DNA from: CAZNGF01 sp964572855
Lineage (GTDB): Bacteria; Bipolaricaulota; Bipolaricaulia; RBG-16-55-9; JAJCYT01
Assembly (NCBI GenBank): GCA_964572855.1
Contig: CAZNGF010000055.1
Coordinates: 1 to 20,247 of the forward strand
Reading direction: 5' to 3'
DNA length: 20,247 nt
The translations under genes were made by a program, and so were the position numbers. The notes under the pieces were generated by a model, which was not told where the DNA came from, ran no database searches, and was given only the letters and a program-made list of their open reading frames with translations. Numbering within the stretch: the first letter of the stretch is position 1; each line of letters opens with the position of its first letter. Below are positions 1-8,848 of the stretch, in pieces.

Positions 1-281
1 AGGGGGTGTCAAAAGAGGAAGTGGAAATTTGTAAAAAGGAGCCGAACTCGGCGCTGCGCAAGGTGGCCCGCGTGCGCTTGAGCAACGGGCACAGCGTGAC
101 CGCCTACATCGGTGGCGAGGGGCACAACCTGCAGGAGCACTCGATGGTGCTCGTGCGCGGGGGCCGCGTCAAGGACCTGCCCGGCACGCGTTACCACATC
201 GTGCGCGGCTCGCTGGACTGCGCGGGCGTCGACGGGCGCGGCCGCGGCCGCAGCAAGTACGGGACCAAGAAGGCCCAGTAA
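1..281 (+). CDS. rpsL: 30S ribosomal protein S12, 5'-truncated by the window edge
   Basis: S12 sits in the 30S decoding centre and monitors codon-anticodon pairing. The frame reads PNSALRKVARVRLSNG, then YIGGEGHNLQEHS, then RGGRVKDLPGTRYHIVRG, ending SKYGTKK, all S12 signatures; the Asp of VKDLPG, the usual methylthiolation site, is present. The gene is cut by the left edge. About 41 bases just before PNSA (positions 1-41) do not encode the expected TTTPKK loop; they are A-rich and read GVSKEEVEICKKE. A GTG at 6 is open but would give a protein missing its first third and has no spaced ribosome-binding site, so I do not take it as a real start. rpsG follows after 10 nt. Identity as S12 is certain from PNSA onward; the first codons are doubtful. 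Confidence 0.93.
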   Translation, partial: GVSKEEVEICKKEPNSALRKVARVRLSNGHSVTAYIGGEGHNLQEHSMVLVRGGRVKDLPGTRYHIVRGSLDCAGVDGRGRGRSKYGTKKAQ

Positions 282-291
282 AAGGAGCGCC

Positions 292-762
292 ATGCAAGCG
301 GGAAAGATGATTCCGGGGCGGGACGTCGCCCCTGACGCGCTCTACGGCGACAAGCTCGTCGAGAAGCTGATTAATTACCTGATGCAGGACGGGAAGAAGT
401 CCACCGCCCGCCGGGTCGTCTACGAGGCGTTCGAGATCATGGAGCAAAAGAGCGGCGAGCCCGCCGTCGAGGTGTTCCACAAGGCCATGGCCAAGATCGT
501 CCCGGCCCTCGAGACCCGCAGCCGCCGCGTGGGCGGATCGAGCTATCAGGTGCCCTACGAGGTGCCCGACGACCGACAGCGGACGCTGGCGTTGCGCTGG
601 CTTACCAAGGCCGTGCGCGAGCGCTCCGAGCACGGCTTGGCGCGCCGCCTGGCGGCCGAGCTGATGGACGCGATCAACGAGCAGGGGAAGGCTTACGAGA
701 AGAAGGTCGACACGCACCGGATGGCCGAATCCAACCGCGCGTTTGCGCACTTCCGGTGGTAA
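292..762 (+). CDS. rpsG: 30S ribosomal protein S7
   Basis: S7 nucleates assembly of the 3' major domain of 16S rRNA and lines the E site; in the str operon it is often the translational repressor. The 156-residue product has the usual length and shows LMQDGKKSTARR near residue 35, RSRRVGGSSYQVPYEV in the middle, RWLTKAVRER, and the C-terminal EKKVDTHRMAESNRAFAH then FRW. The ATG at 292 follows AAAGGAG at a good distance and starts 10 nt after the rpsL stop. An in-frame ATG at 112 lies inside rpsL and is rejected. The N-terminus (MQAGKMIPGRD) differs from the common MPRR form, which is normal variation. Confidence 0.97.
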   Translation: MQAGKMIPGRDVAPDALYGDKLVEKLINYLMQDGKKSTARRVVYEAFEIMEQKSGEPAVEVFHKAMAKIVPALETRSRRVGGSSYQVPYEVPDDRQRTLALRWLTKAVRERSEHGLARRLAAELMDAINEQGKAYEKKVDTHRMAESNRAFAHFRW

Positions 763-865
763 CGCGACGCTGACGCCTTTCTTTTTTCAGAGGGGATCCT
801 GGCCGCCGCCGTTTGGAGGGGGCCGTTTCTTGCGAATTCATGTGGAGCACTAACGGGAGCGATTC

Positions 866-2992
<2,127 letters not shown>

Positions 2993-2993
2993 C

Positions 2994-3302
2994 ATGGCCC
3001 GTGAGAAGATTCGCATCAGAGTCCGTGGATACGACCACGAGCTGGTCGACGAGGCGATCCGTCGCATCGTCAAGACGGCCGAGAACACCCGCGCCAAGCT
3101 GGCCGGGCCCATCCCGCTGCCGACCGAGCGGCGCCTCTACACCGTGCTGCGCAGTCCGCACGTGAACAAGAAGGCGATGGAGCACTTCGAGCGCTGCGTG
3201 CACAAGCGCCTGCTCGACATCAAGGAGCCCAGCTCGGAGACCATCAACGCACTCATGGACATCGAGCTGCCCAGCGGCGTGGACATCGAGGTCAAGCTCT
3301 AA
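2994..3302 (+). CDS. rpsJ: 30S ribosomal protein S10
   Basis: S10 belongs to the head of the 30S subunit and, as NusE, can also couple ribosomes to transcription through NusG and NusB. The 102-residue product has the family length and the motifs GPIPLPTERRLYTVLRSPHV and HKRLLDIKEPSSETINALMD, ending LPSGVDIEVKL. The segment after SPHV (NKKAMEHFERCV) is less usual than the common KDSREQFE form. The ATG follows AAAGGGAGAG located in the end of fusA, one nucleotide after the fusA stop, so translation is probably coupled. With tuf absent, the str and S10 blocks are directly joined here. Confidence 0.97.
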   Translation: MAREKIRIRVRGYDHELVDEAIRRIVKTAENTRAKLAGPIPLPTERRLYTVLRSPHVNKKAMEHFERCVHKRLLDIKEPSSETINALMDIELPSGVDIEVKL

Positions 3303-3319
3303 CGGAGACCGGAGGAAAT

Positions 3320-3946
3320 ATGGCACTCGGATTACTGGGAGAGAAACTGGGCATGACGCAGTGGTTCGACGACGACGGCAAGGCCTTTGCGGCCACGGTC
3401 GTGCGCGTCGAGCCCAACACGGTCGTGCAGGTGAAGTCCCCGGAGCGGGACGGCTACAGCGCCCTGCAGCTGGCGGTCCGGCCCACCAAGGAGCGGCGCG
3501 TGACCAAGCCCCTGCGCGGGCACTTCAAGCGCGCGGGCGTGGGGGCGCACAAGGTGCTGCGCGAGTTCCCGTTCGCGGAGGCGGGCGGCTACAAGCTCGG
3601 CCAGCAGCTCAGCGTCGCGCTGTTCGAGCCCGGCGAGTACGTCGACGTGCGCGGCCGCAGCAAGGGCCGGGGAACGACGGGCGCGATGAAGCGGCACGGC
3701 TTCGCGGGCGGCAAGGCCTCGCACGGCCACAGCGAGGCGTTCCGCAAGCTGCTCTCGATCGGGAACATGATGTCCACGGGTAAGGTGTTCAAGGGCAAGA
3801 AGATGCACGGCCGCCACGGCGACGCCAAGGTGACCGTCGAGAACCTGCGCGTGCTCAAGGTTGACCCCGAAAACGGGCTCATCGTGCTCAAGGGCGCGGT
3901 GCCCGGCGCCAAGTTCGGGGTGCTGGAGTTGATCAAACATGGCTGA
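3320..3946 (+). CDS. rplC: 50S ribosomal protein L3
   Basis: L3 is an early 50S assembly protein whose long finger reaches the peptidyl transferase centre. The 208-residue protein begins MALGLLGEKLGMTQWFDDDG and has KGRGTTGAMKRHGFAGG (115-131), TGKVFKGKKM (153-162) and a C-terminal VLKGAVPGAKFG. The finger tip at 135-154 is unusual: where most bacteria have R-x-PGSIG or PGSMG, this protein reads RKLLSIGNMMSTG, so the Pro-Gly before Ser is replaced by Leu-Leu, and the Gln that is methylated in E. coli L3 is absent. GGAGG precedes the ATG by a normal distance. The gene overlaps rplD by 8 nt. Confidence 0.96.
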   Translation: MALGLLGEKLGMTQWFDDDGKAFAATVVRVEPNTVVQVKSPERDGYSALQLAVRPTKERRVTKPLRGHFKRAGVGAHKVLREFPFAEAGGYKLGQQLSVALFEPGEYVDVRGRSKGRGTTGAMKRHGFAGGKASHGHSEAFRKLLSIGNMMSTGKVFKGKKMHGRHGDAKVTVENLRVLKVDPENGLIVLKGAVPGAKFGVLELIKHG

Positions 3947-4565
3947 GGTGAATCTGCACCGCTTCGACGGCGGACAGGAGACGGTCCAGATCCCAGACCA
4001 CTTGGTCGGGGAGCGCGCCAACGGCGACCTGCTCTACCGGGCGGTCCGGCGCGAGCTGGCCAACCGGCGCCAGGGCAACGCGTCCACCAAGACCCGGGGA
4101 CGGGTCCGGGGCACGGGGCGCAAGCCCTGGAAGCAGAAGGGCACCGGTCGGGCGCGCGCGGGGTCGTTCCAGAGCCCGCTGTGGCGCGGCGGCGGGACGA
4201 TCTTCGGGCCCCAGCCGCGCGACTACCGACAGGCGATGCCGCGCAAGATGCGCCGCAAGGCCGTGCGCCTGGCGCTGAGCGAGAAGTTTCGCGACGCACG
4301 TTTCGCCTTGGTGGACCGGCTGGCCTTCGAGGCCCCCAAGGCCAAGGAAGGGCGCAAGTTCCTGGAGCGGCTCGGCCTGGAGGGAAAAACCTTCATCGTG
4401 TGCGCATCCGACGAGAACACGCTCGCGGTCCGCAAGTCCTTCAGCAACCTGCCCGGGGTGACGCTGGTGCCCTCGGACCTGGTGACGGTCTACGGGCTGC
4501 TGTCGCACGACCACGCCGTGTTCACCCAGGCGGGACTGAGCGAGCTGGCGGGGAGGGTGACATGA
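3939..4565 (+). CDS. rplD: 50S ribosomal protein L4
   Basis: L4 (L4/L1e family) helps fold 23S rRNA domain I, and its loop lines the exit tunnel; in E. coli it also represses the S10 operon. The 208-residue product has the usual length. The tunnel loop is intact: RQGNASTKTRGRVRGTGRK, then PWKQKGTGRARAGS and PLWRGGGTIFGPQPRDY (about residues 47-92), followed by RKMRRKAVRLALSEK. The ATG lies within the last codons of rplC (8-nt overlap), and the stop overlaps the rplW ATG (ATGA), so both junctions should be translationally coupled. I did not look for, and cannot show, an L4-binding leader upstream of rpsJ. Confidence 0.96.
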   Translation: MAEVNLHRFDGGQETVQIPDHLVGERANGDLLYRAVRRELANRRQGNASTKTRGRVRGTGRKPWKQKGTGRARAGSFQSPLWRGGGTIFGPQPRDYRQAMPRKMRRKAVRLALSEKFRDARFALVDRLAFEAPKAKEGRKFLERLGLEGKTFIVCASDENTLAVRKSFSNLPGVTLVPSDLVTVYGLLSHDHAVFTQAGLSELAGRVT

Positions 4566-4849
4566 AGCTTTCAAACGAAGACGTCCTGATCGAACCGATC
4601 GTGAGCGAGCGCAGTTGGACCATGCAGGACGAGGGCAAGTACACGTTCCGCGTCCACGCCAAGGCCAACAAGCTCCAGGTGCGCCAAGCCGTGGAGGCCC
4701 TGTTCAACGTGAACGTCGAGCGGGTCTGGACCCAGAACTGTCCCGGCAAGCCGCGCCAGCGCAAATTCAACCAGATGGGCCGCACCAGCGGCTGGAAGAA
4801 GGCCATCGTCGAGCTGCGGGTGGGCCAGCGGATCGAGATCTACCAATAA
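4562..4849 (+). CDS. rplW: 50S ribosomal protein L23
   Basis: L23 sits at the polypeptide exit and is the docking site for trigger factor and SRP. The 95-residue protein has normal length. It reads IEPIVSERSW near the N-terminus (usual form I-x-P-x-(I/V)-(T/S)-E-K), YTFRVHAKANKLQVRQAVEA (residues 27-46), then NVNVERVWT and a basic loop PGKPRQRKFNQMGRTSGWKK, ending VGQRIEIYQ. The start overlaps the end of rplD by 4 nt and is preceded by GGGGAGGG. After its stop comes the first 93-nt intergenic gap of the S10 block, which holds a heptad fold-back element. Confidence 0.95.
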   Translation: MKLSNEDVLIEPIVSERSWTMQDEGKYTFRVHAKANKLQVRQAVEALFNVNVERVWTQNCPGKPRQRKFNQMGRTSGWKKAIVELRVGQRIEIYQ

Positions 4850-4858
4850 GGGGAGCAA

Positions 4859-4926
4859 GGGAGACGGGAAACCGGAAACCGGACGAGCGCGGCTTTTCCG
4901 GTCTGCGGTTTCCGGCCTCCGGCCCC
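4859..4926 (+). repeat. Heptad-repeat fold-back element E1 (rplW-rplB gap)
   Basis: An imperfect palindrome built from 7-bp units. The left arm has units GGGAGAC (4859-4865), GGGAAAC (4866-4872) and CGGAAAC (4873-4879). The right arm has CCGGTCT (4898-4904), GCGGTTT (4905-4911), CCGGCCT (4912-4918) and CCGGCCC (4919-4925). Bases 4867-4883 pair with 4897-4913 at 15 of 17 positions around a 13-nt loop. The two mismatches fall within CCGGAAA (4872-4878) opposite TCTGCGG (4902-4908), exactly as in E2 and E3. There is no T-tract after the stem, so it is not a standard terminator. The rplB ribosome-binding site lies just downstream and outside the stem. Confidence 0.8.
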
Positions 4927-4942
4927 ACGCGAAAGGACGCCT

Positions 4943-5785
4943 ATGGCACTGAAGAAGCCGAAGCCGATCACGCCGGGGCAGCGCAACGCGATCCTGCCGG
5001 ACTTCAGCGAGCTCACGGGCGATGCGCCCTACAAGCCGCTGCTGCGCCCGCTGAAAAAGACCGGCGGGCGCAACAACCAGGGCCGCATCACGGTGCGCCA
5101 TCGCGGCGGCGGGCACAAGCGTCGCTACCGGCTGGTGGACTTCGCCCGCGAGAAGATGGACGTGCCCGCGAAGGTGCTCACGCGCGAGTACGACCCCAAC
5201 CGCAGCGCCTGGATCATGCTGGTGCAGTACGCCGACGGCGAGCGCCGCTACATCCTGAGCCCCGTGGGGCTCGAGGTGGGCGCCCGCATCCTCGCCAGCG
5301 AGCAGGCCGAGGCCAAGCCGGGCAACGCGTTGCCGCTGAGCCGCATCCCCTCGGGTCAGATGGTCCACAACGTGGAGTTCTTCCCGGGGAGCAAGGGCAA
5401 GCTGGCGCGCGCGGCCGGGGCGGCCGTCCAGGTGATGGGCGCCGAGGAGGGCAAGGTGCGCTTGCGGTTGCCCTCGGGCGAGATCCGGCTGTTTTTGGGC
5501 GCCTGCATGGCCACCATCGGCCAGGTCGGCAACCTGGATCACAAGAACGTCAAATCGGGCAAGGCCGGCCGGATGCGCCACCTGGGCCGACGGCCCCGGG
5601 TGCGCGGCACGGCCATGAACCCGGTGGACCACCCGCACGGCGGCGGTGAGGGCCGCGGCTACGTGGGCGGGCCGCCGCGGACCTACAGCGGCAAGCTGGC
5701 CAAGGGCGTGCGCACCCGCAGGAAGAAGTCGAGCGACACGATCATCGTGTTGCGTGCCCGAGACGCCCGACGAAGGAGGCGGTAA
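4943..5785 (+). CDS. rplB: 50S ribosomal protein L2
   Basis: L2 is a primary 23S rRNA binding protein needed for subunit association and peptidyl transferase activity. The 280-residue product has the family length and the motifs KTGGRNNQGRITVRHRGGGH (about 56-75), QMVHNVEFFPGSKGKLARAA (about 136-155), GHIGNxxH-like GQVGNLDHKNVKSGKAGR, and the near-universal MNPVDHPHGGGEG loop with its functional His. It ends in a very basic tail of five Arg. AAAGGA precedes the ATG. The stop and the rpsS start share one base (TAATG). The gene follows the E1 element. Confidence 0.98.
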   Translation: MALKKPKPITPGQRNAILPDFSELTGDAPYKPLLRPLKKTGGRNNQGRITVRHRGGGHKRRYRLVDFAREKMDVPAKVLTREYDPNRSAWIMLVQYADGERRYILSPVGLEVGARILASEQAEAKPGNALPLSRIPSGQMVHNVEFFPGSKGKLARAAGAAVQVMGAEEGKVRLRLPSGEIRLFLGACMATIGQVGNLDHKNVKSGKAGRMRHLGRRPRVRGTAMNPVDHPHGGGEGRGYVGGPPRTYSGKLAKGVRTRRKKSSDTIIVLRARDARRRRR

Positions 5786-6069
5786 TGACGCGTTCGTTGA
5801 AGAAGGGCCCCTTTGTCCCCGAACACCTGCTCAAAAAGGTCGAGCGGGCCAAGCGCGGGGAGCTGAAGGAGATCAAGACCTGGGCGCGGGCGTCGATGAT
5901 CACGCCGGAGATGGTGGGCCTGGAGATCAAGGTGCACAACGGCCGGACCCACGTGGCCGTGCGGGTCAGCGAGAACATGGTGGGCCACCGGCTCGGGGAG
6001 TTTGCCCCCACGCGCAAGTTCCAGGGGCACGGCGGGATCAAGAGGAAGAGCTCGCGCCAGTTGACCTAA
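5785..6069 (+). CDS. rpsS: 30S ribosomal protein S19
   Basis: S19 binds with S13 in the 30S head and contacts the A-site region and bridge B1a. The 94-residue protein is close to the usual length. It starts MTRSLKKGPFVPEHLLKKV and contains ITPEMVGLEIKVHNGRTHV, ENMVGHRLGEFAPTRKFQGH and a final GGIKRKSSRQ, all standard for the family. Its ATG overlaps the rplB stop by one base and is preceded by GAAGGAGG, so coupling with L2 translation is likely. rplV starts 10 nt downstream. Nothing odd is seen. Confidence 0.97.
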   Translation: MTRSLKKGPFVPEHLLKKVERAKRGELKEIKTWARASMITPEMVGLEIKVHNGRTHVAVRVSENMVGHRLGEFAPTRKFQGHGGIKRKSSRQLT

Positions 6070-6079
6070 GGGAAGGACC

Positions 6080-6424
6080 ATGGAAGCCAAAGCGATTACC
6101 AAATACGTTCGTCTGTCGCCTCGCAAGGCGCGCCTGGTGATCGACCTCATCCGCGGCAAGCCCGCGGGCGAGGCGCTCAACACGCTGCGCTTCGCGAAGC
6201 AGAAGGCCTCGGTGCCGATCCGCAAGACCCTGGAGTCGGCCATCGCCAACGCCGAGCACAACCACGAGATGGACGCCGACGCGCTTGTGGTCTCGGACGC
6301 GCGCGTGGACGAGGGCCCGGTGCTGCGCCGGCTCAACATGCGCGCCCGCGGCATGGCGGACATCATGCGCCGACCCACCTGTCACATCACGGTGGCGGTG
6401 TCCGAGAAGGGGGGAGATCGGTAA
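6080..6424 (+). CDS. rplV: 50S ribosomal protein L22
   Basis: L22 contacts all six 23S rRNA domains, and its beta-hairpin lines the exit tunnel near L4. The 114-residue protein has the expected length and reads KYVRLSPRKARLVIDLIRGK near the N-terminus, then KTLESAIANAEHNHEMDAD, and the hairpin-bearing segment VDEGPVLRRLNMRARGMADI followed by MRRPTCHITV. The tunnel-loop sequence is somewhat unusual at GMADIMRR, where many bacteria have a GRA-type hairpin ending in R-x-SHI. GGGAAGGA precedes the ATG. The stop overlaps the rpsC start by one base (TAATG). Confidence 0.96.
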   Translation: MEAKAITKYVRLSPRKARLVIDLIRGKPAGEALNTLRFAKQKASVPIRKTLESAIANAEHNHEMDADALVVSDARVDEGPVLRRLNMRARGMADIMRRPTCHITVAVSEKGGDR

Positions 6425-7185
6425 TGGGCCAGAAAGTCAACCCGATCGGGTTTCGCGTCGGGGTGAACCGCAAGTGGCGTTCCAACTGGTACAGCGCCCA
6501 GAAGGGCGCGCTGTACGTCAAGGAGGACCGCGCCATTCGGGACCTCGTCAAGAAGCGCTACCGCGGTGCCGGGCTGGCCGACATCTACATCGAGCGGCCC
6601 AGCGACAGCAACGTCGCGCTCACGATCCGCACCGCCCGGCCCGGGATCATCATCGGCAAGGGCGGCAGCGAGATCGACCGCTTCCAGCGGGAGCTGGAGA
6701 CGGCTTTCGGCCGTACGTTCCGGATTTCGATCCAGGAGGTCGAAAGCCCCGACAGCGAGGCCATTCTGATCGCCGAGGAGGTGGCCTACCGCATCAGCAA
6801 CCGCTTCCCGCCCATGCGGGCGGTGAAGGAAGTGGTGGGCCGCACGATGGCCAAGGGCGCCCAGGGCATCAAGGTGGCGTGCGCGGGCCGGCTGGGCGGG
6901 GCCGAGATCGCCCGTCTGGTCTGGCAGAAGGAGGGGCGCGTCCCGCTGCACACGCTGCGCGCGGACGTGGACTACGGCTTCACCGAGGCCTGGACCAAGA
7001 CCGGCCACATCGGGATCAAGGTCTGGCTCTTCCGCGGCGAGCACGTTAAGCTCCCGCCGCTGGCGCCCGAGCGCGCGGCCAAGGCCGTCAAGGCCACCTC
7101 GCAGGCGGCCGAGGTCGAGGCGGGCACCCCGCCCGAGGAGAGCAAGCAGGACGAAGGAGGCGACGATGCCGCTGCTGATGCCTAA
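6424..7185 (+). CDS. rpsC: 30S ribosomal protein S3
   Basis: S3 forms part of the mRNA entry site and has helicase function with S4 and S5. The 253-residue protein starts MGQKVNPIGFRVGVNRKW. The KH type 2 domain shows the GxxG loop in RPGIIIGKGGSEIDR (about residues 76-90). The C-terminal S3 domain shows GAQGIKVACAGRLGGAEIAR and DVDYGFTEAWTKTGHIGIKV. The last ~30 residues form a low-complexity acidic tail (PPEESKQDEGGDDAAADA), longer than in E. coli but seen in other S3 proteins. The start shares one base with the rplV stop. The 3' end overlaps rplP by 20 nt and carries its ribosome-binding site. Confidence 0.97.
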   Translation: MGQKVNPIGFRVGVNRKWRSNWYSAQKGALYVKEDRAIRDLVKKRYRGAGLADIYIERPSDSNVALTIRTARPGIIIGKGGSEIDRFQRELETAFGRTFRISIQEVESPDSEAILIAEEVAYRISNRFPPMRAVKEVVGRTMAKGAQGIKVACAGRLGGAEIARLVWQKEGRVPLHTLRADVDYGFTEAWTKTGHIGIKVWLFRGEHVKLPPLAPERAAKAVKATSQAAEVEAGTPPEESKQDEGGDDAAADA

Positions 7186-7597
7186 GCGCGTCAAATGGCG
7201 CAAGTCCCACCGCGGCCGCCGCAAGGGCATCGCCCAGCGCGGTCACGAGGTGGCCTTCGGGGACTACGGCATCCAGGCGCTGGAGCCGGCCTGGATCACG
7301 TCCCAGCAACTCGAGTCGTGCCGCACGACCATCGTGCGCAACCTCAACCGGGGCGGGCGCATGTGGATGCGGGTGTTCCCGGACAAGCCGGTGAGCAAGA
7401 AGCCGGCCGAGGTCCGCATGGGCAAAGGCAAGGGCGATCCCGACCACTGGGTGGCCGTCGTGAAGCAGGGCCGCTTGCTGTTCGAGTTCGACGGCGTGGA
7501 CCACGTCACCGCCAAGCGCATCCAGAAGCTGGTGAGCTACAAGCTGCCGGTGGCCTCGCGCCTGTGCCTGAGCCGCAAGTTCGGGGGGGAGCGATGA
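7166..7597 (+). CDS. rplP: 50S ribosomal protein L16
   Basis: L16 sits near the A-site tRNA elbow and is needed for late 50S maturation. The 143-residue product shows MPKRVKWRKSHRGRRKGIAQ at the N-terminus, then WMRVFPDKPVSKKPAEVRMG and KGKGDPDHWVAVVKQGRLLF. I chose ATG 7166 because AAGGAGG lies 6 nt upstream and the family usually has one or two residues before PKR; ATG 7178 is the alternative. The start lies inside rpsC (20-nt overlap, different frame). The C-terminal third (GVDHVTAKRIQKLVSYKLPV) deviates from the common AREAxRLAAxKLPI pattern but keeps KLP. The stop overlaps rpmC by 4 nt. Confidence 0.96.
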   Translation: MPLLMPKRVKWRKSHRGRRKGIAQRGHEVAFGDYGIQALEPAWITSQQLESCRTTIVRNLNRGGRMWMRVFPDKPVSKKPAEVRMGKGKGDPDHWVAVVKQGRLLFEFDGVDHVTAKRIQKLVSYKLPVASRLCLSRKFGGER

Positions 7598-7794
7598 AGC
7601 CGGCCGACCTGCGCGAGCTGACCGAGGACGAGCTGTTGCAAAAGGAGCGCGAGTTCAAGCGCCGCTTGTTCAACCTGCGCTTCCAGTTGGCCACCAACCA
7701 GCAGGAGAACACCGCGGCCCTGCGCAAGGCTCGCCAGGACGTCGCCCGCGTGCGGACGGTCCTGCGCGAGCGCGAGCTCGGCGTGGAGCGCTGA
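7594..7794 (+). CDS. rpmC: 50S ribosomal protein L29
   Basis: L29 is a small helical-hairpin protein near the tunnel exit beside L23. The 66-residue product reads MKPADLRELTEDELLQKERE, then KRRLFNLRFQLATNQQENTA with the family signature LFNLRFQ-A-(T/G)-x-Q-x-E-N, and a second helix KARQDVARVRTVLRERE. The length is typical. The ATG is inside the rplP stop (ATGA) and follows GGGGGGAG, so it is translationally coupled to L16. rpsQ starts 11 nt downstream. Confidence 0.95.
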   Translation: MKPADLRELTEDELLQKEREFKRRLFNLRFQLATNQQENTAALRKARQDVARVRTVLRERELGVER

Positions 7795-7805
7795 GAAGGA
7801 GGACT

Positions 7806-8051
7806 ATGTCGGGCACGGAGAAGATCGGCGTGGTGCTGAGCGACAAGATGGACAAGACCATCACCGTGATGGTCGAGACCCACGCGTTGCACCCGCGCTA
7901 CAAGAAACTCGTCAAGAAGCGGGCCAAATTCTACGCCCACGACGAGCGCGGCGAGGCCGTCCCGGGCGACCAGGTCCGCATCGTTCGGACCCGCCCTTTG
8001 AGCAAGCGCAAGCACTGGCGGCTGGCCGAAATTCTGAGAAAGAAGGAGTGA
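7806..8051 (+). CDS. rpsQ: 30S ribosomal protein S17
   Basis: S17 is an OB-fold primary binder of the 5' domain of 16S rRNA. The 81-residue protein has normal length and shows KIGVVLSDKMDKTITVMVET (6-25), HPRYKKLVKKRAKFYAHDE, then GDQVRIVRTRPLSKRKHWRL, which includes the family pattern G-D-x-V-x-I-x-x-x-RPLS. AAGGAGG precedes the ATG at a good distance. It is the last gene of the S10 block. A 94-nt gap with fold-back element E2 separates it from rplN. Confidence 0.96.
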   Translation: MSGTEKIGVVLSDKMDKTITVMVETHALHPRYKKLVKKRAKFYAHDERGEAVPGDQVRIVRTRPLSKRKHWRLAEILRKKE

Positions 8052-8066
8052 AGGCGCGCACACGCG

Positions 8067-8127
8067 GGGGAGACCGGAGACCGGAAAAGGGAAACCCGTT
8101 TTCTGTTCTGCGGCCTCCAGTTTCCCC
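8067..8127 (+). repeat. Heptad-repeat fold-back element E2 (rpsQ-rplN gap)
   Basis: The left arm is four 7-bp units: GGGAGAC (8068-8074), CGGAGAC (8075-8081), CGGAAAA (8082-8088), GGGAAAC (8089-8095). The right arm continues in heptads: CCGTTTT (8096-8102), CTGTTCT (8103-8109), GCGGCCT (8110-8116), CCAGTTT (8117-8123). Bases 8067-8095 pair with 8099-8127 at 21 of 29 positions plus one G-T wobble, leaving a 3-nt loop. CCGGAAA (8081-8087) faces TCTGCGG (8107-8113) with the same two mismatches as E1 and E3. The right arm ends 18 nt before the rplN ATG, and no Shine-Dalgarno sequence is visible between them. Confidence 0.78.
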
Positions 8128-8145
8128 GGACCGCCGCGCACAGCT

Positions 8146-8514
8146 ATGATTCAGATCAGGTCGCTACTCAAGGTCACCGACAACTCCGGCGCCAAGGTGA
8201 TTCGCTGTTTCCACATCAAGAACCACCAGGACGTGGCCGGCGGACAGATCGGTGACATCGTTACCGGGTCGGTGCAAAAGCGGATCGCCAACGCCCAGCT
8301 CGAGAAGGGCCAGATCGTCAAGGGCGTCATCGTCCGGACGCGCTCGTCGTATCGGCGTGAGGACGGGTCCTACATCCGCTTCGACGACAACGCGGTCGTG
8401 TTGATCAACGAGAACGGAGAGCCCGTCGGCACACGCATCTTCGGTCCCGTCCCGCGGGAGCTGCGCCAGAAGCAGATGGCGCGCGTGCTGAGCTTGGCCC
8501 CCGAGGTGCTCTAA
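8146..8514 (+). CDS. rplN: 50S ribosomal protein L14
   Basis: L14 lies at the subunit interface, forms bridges B5/B8 and is the binding site of RsfS. The 122-residue length is standard. It starts MIQIRSLLKVTDNSGAKVIR, then GDIVTGSVQKRIA, KGQIVKGVIVRTRSSYRRED and GSYIRFDDNAVVLINENGEP, and ends VGTRIFGPVPRELRQ plus LSLAPEVL. The N-terminus matches the universal MIQ start, so ATG 8146 is firm. However, the 18 nt upstream hold no Shine-Dalgarno-like purine run, unlike most genes here; the heptad element E2 occupies the space where one would lie. rplX starts 9 nt after the stop. Confidence 0.97.
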   Translation: MIQIRSLLKVTDNSGAKVIRCFHIKNHQDVAGGQIGDIVTGSVQKRIANAQLEKGQIVKGVIVRTRSSYRREDGSYIRFDDNAVVLINENGEPVGTRIFGPVPRELRQKQMARVLSLAPEVL

Positions 8515-8523
8515 GGAGGCCCC

Positions 8524-8838
8524 ATGCGCAACGTCAAACGAGGGGATCAGGTCAAGGTGATCGCGGGCAACGAGCGGGGCAAGGAAGGCGAAGTGTTGCA
8601 CGTGTACCCGAAAACCGATAGAATCTTGGTCCGCGGGATCAACCTCACCAAACGCCACCAGCGCCCCAGCGCGCGCCAGCGCGAGGGGGGCATCATCGAA
8701 CGGGAAGGGACCATTCACCTCTCCAACGTGATGGTGATCTGTCCCGAGTGCGACCGGCCGGCCCGCGTCGGCTTCAAACGGGACGAGGACGGCTTCAAGA
8801 CGCGCATCTGTCGCAAGTGCGGCGAGATGTTCGAGTGA
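8524..8838 (+). CDS. rplX: 50S ribosomal protein L24, zinc-ribbon type
   Basis: L24 is an assembly initiator near the tunnel exit. The 104-residue product has the KOW motif GDQVKVIAGNERGKEGEVL near residues 7-25, RILVRGINLTKRHQRPS, and the family segment GGIIEREGTIHLSNVM. The C-terminal half has a CPEC...CRKC zinc ribbon with Cys73, Cys76, Cys96 and Cys99, common in many bacteria but absent from E. coli L24. AAGGAGG lies 5 nt before the ATG. It follows rplN by 9 nt and precedes rplE by 10 nt. Confidence 0.96.
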   Translation: MRNVKRGDQVKVIAGNERGKEGEVLHVYPKTDRILVRGINLTKRHQRPSARQREGGIIEREGTIHLSNVMVICPECDRPARVGFKRDEDGFKTRICRKCGEMFE

Positions 8839-8848
8839 GGGCTGAATT

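Noticed and set aside
1..45. Intein C-terminus in S12
   Set aside because: The residue before the S12 sequence is Glu, and there is no His-Asn followed by Cys, Ser or Thr, so protein splicing is not supported.
763..865. Promoter or repeat in the rpsG-fusA gap
   Set aside because: TTGCGA is present near 831, but no -10 box lies at the right distance, and no heptad period or convincing stem is seen.
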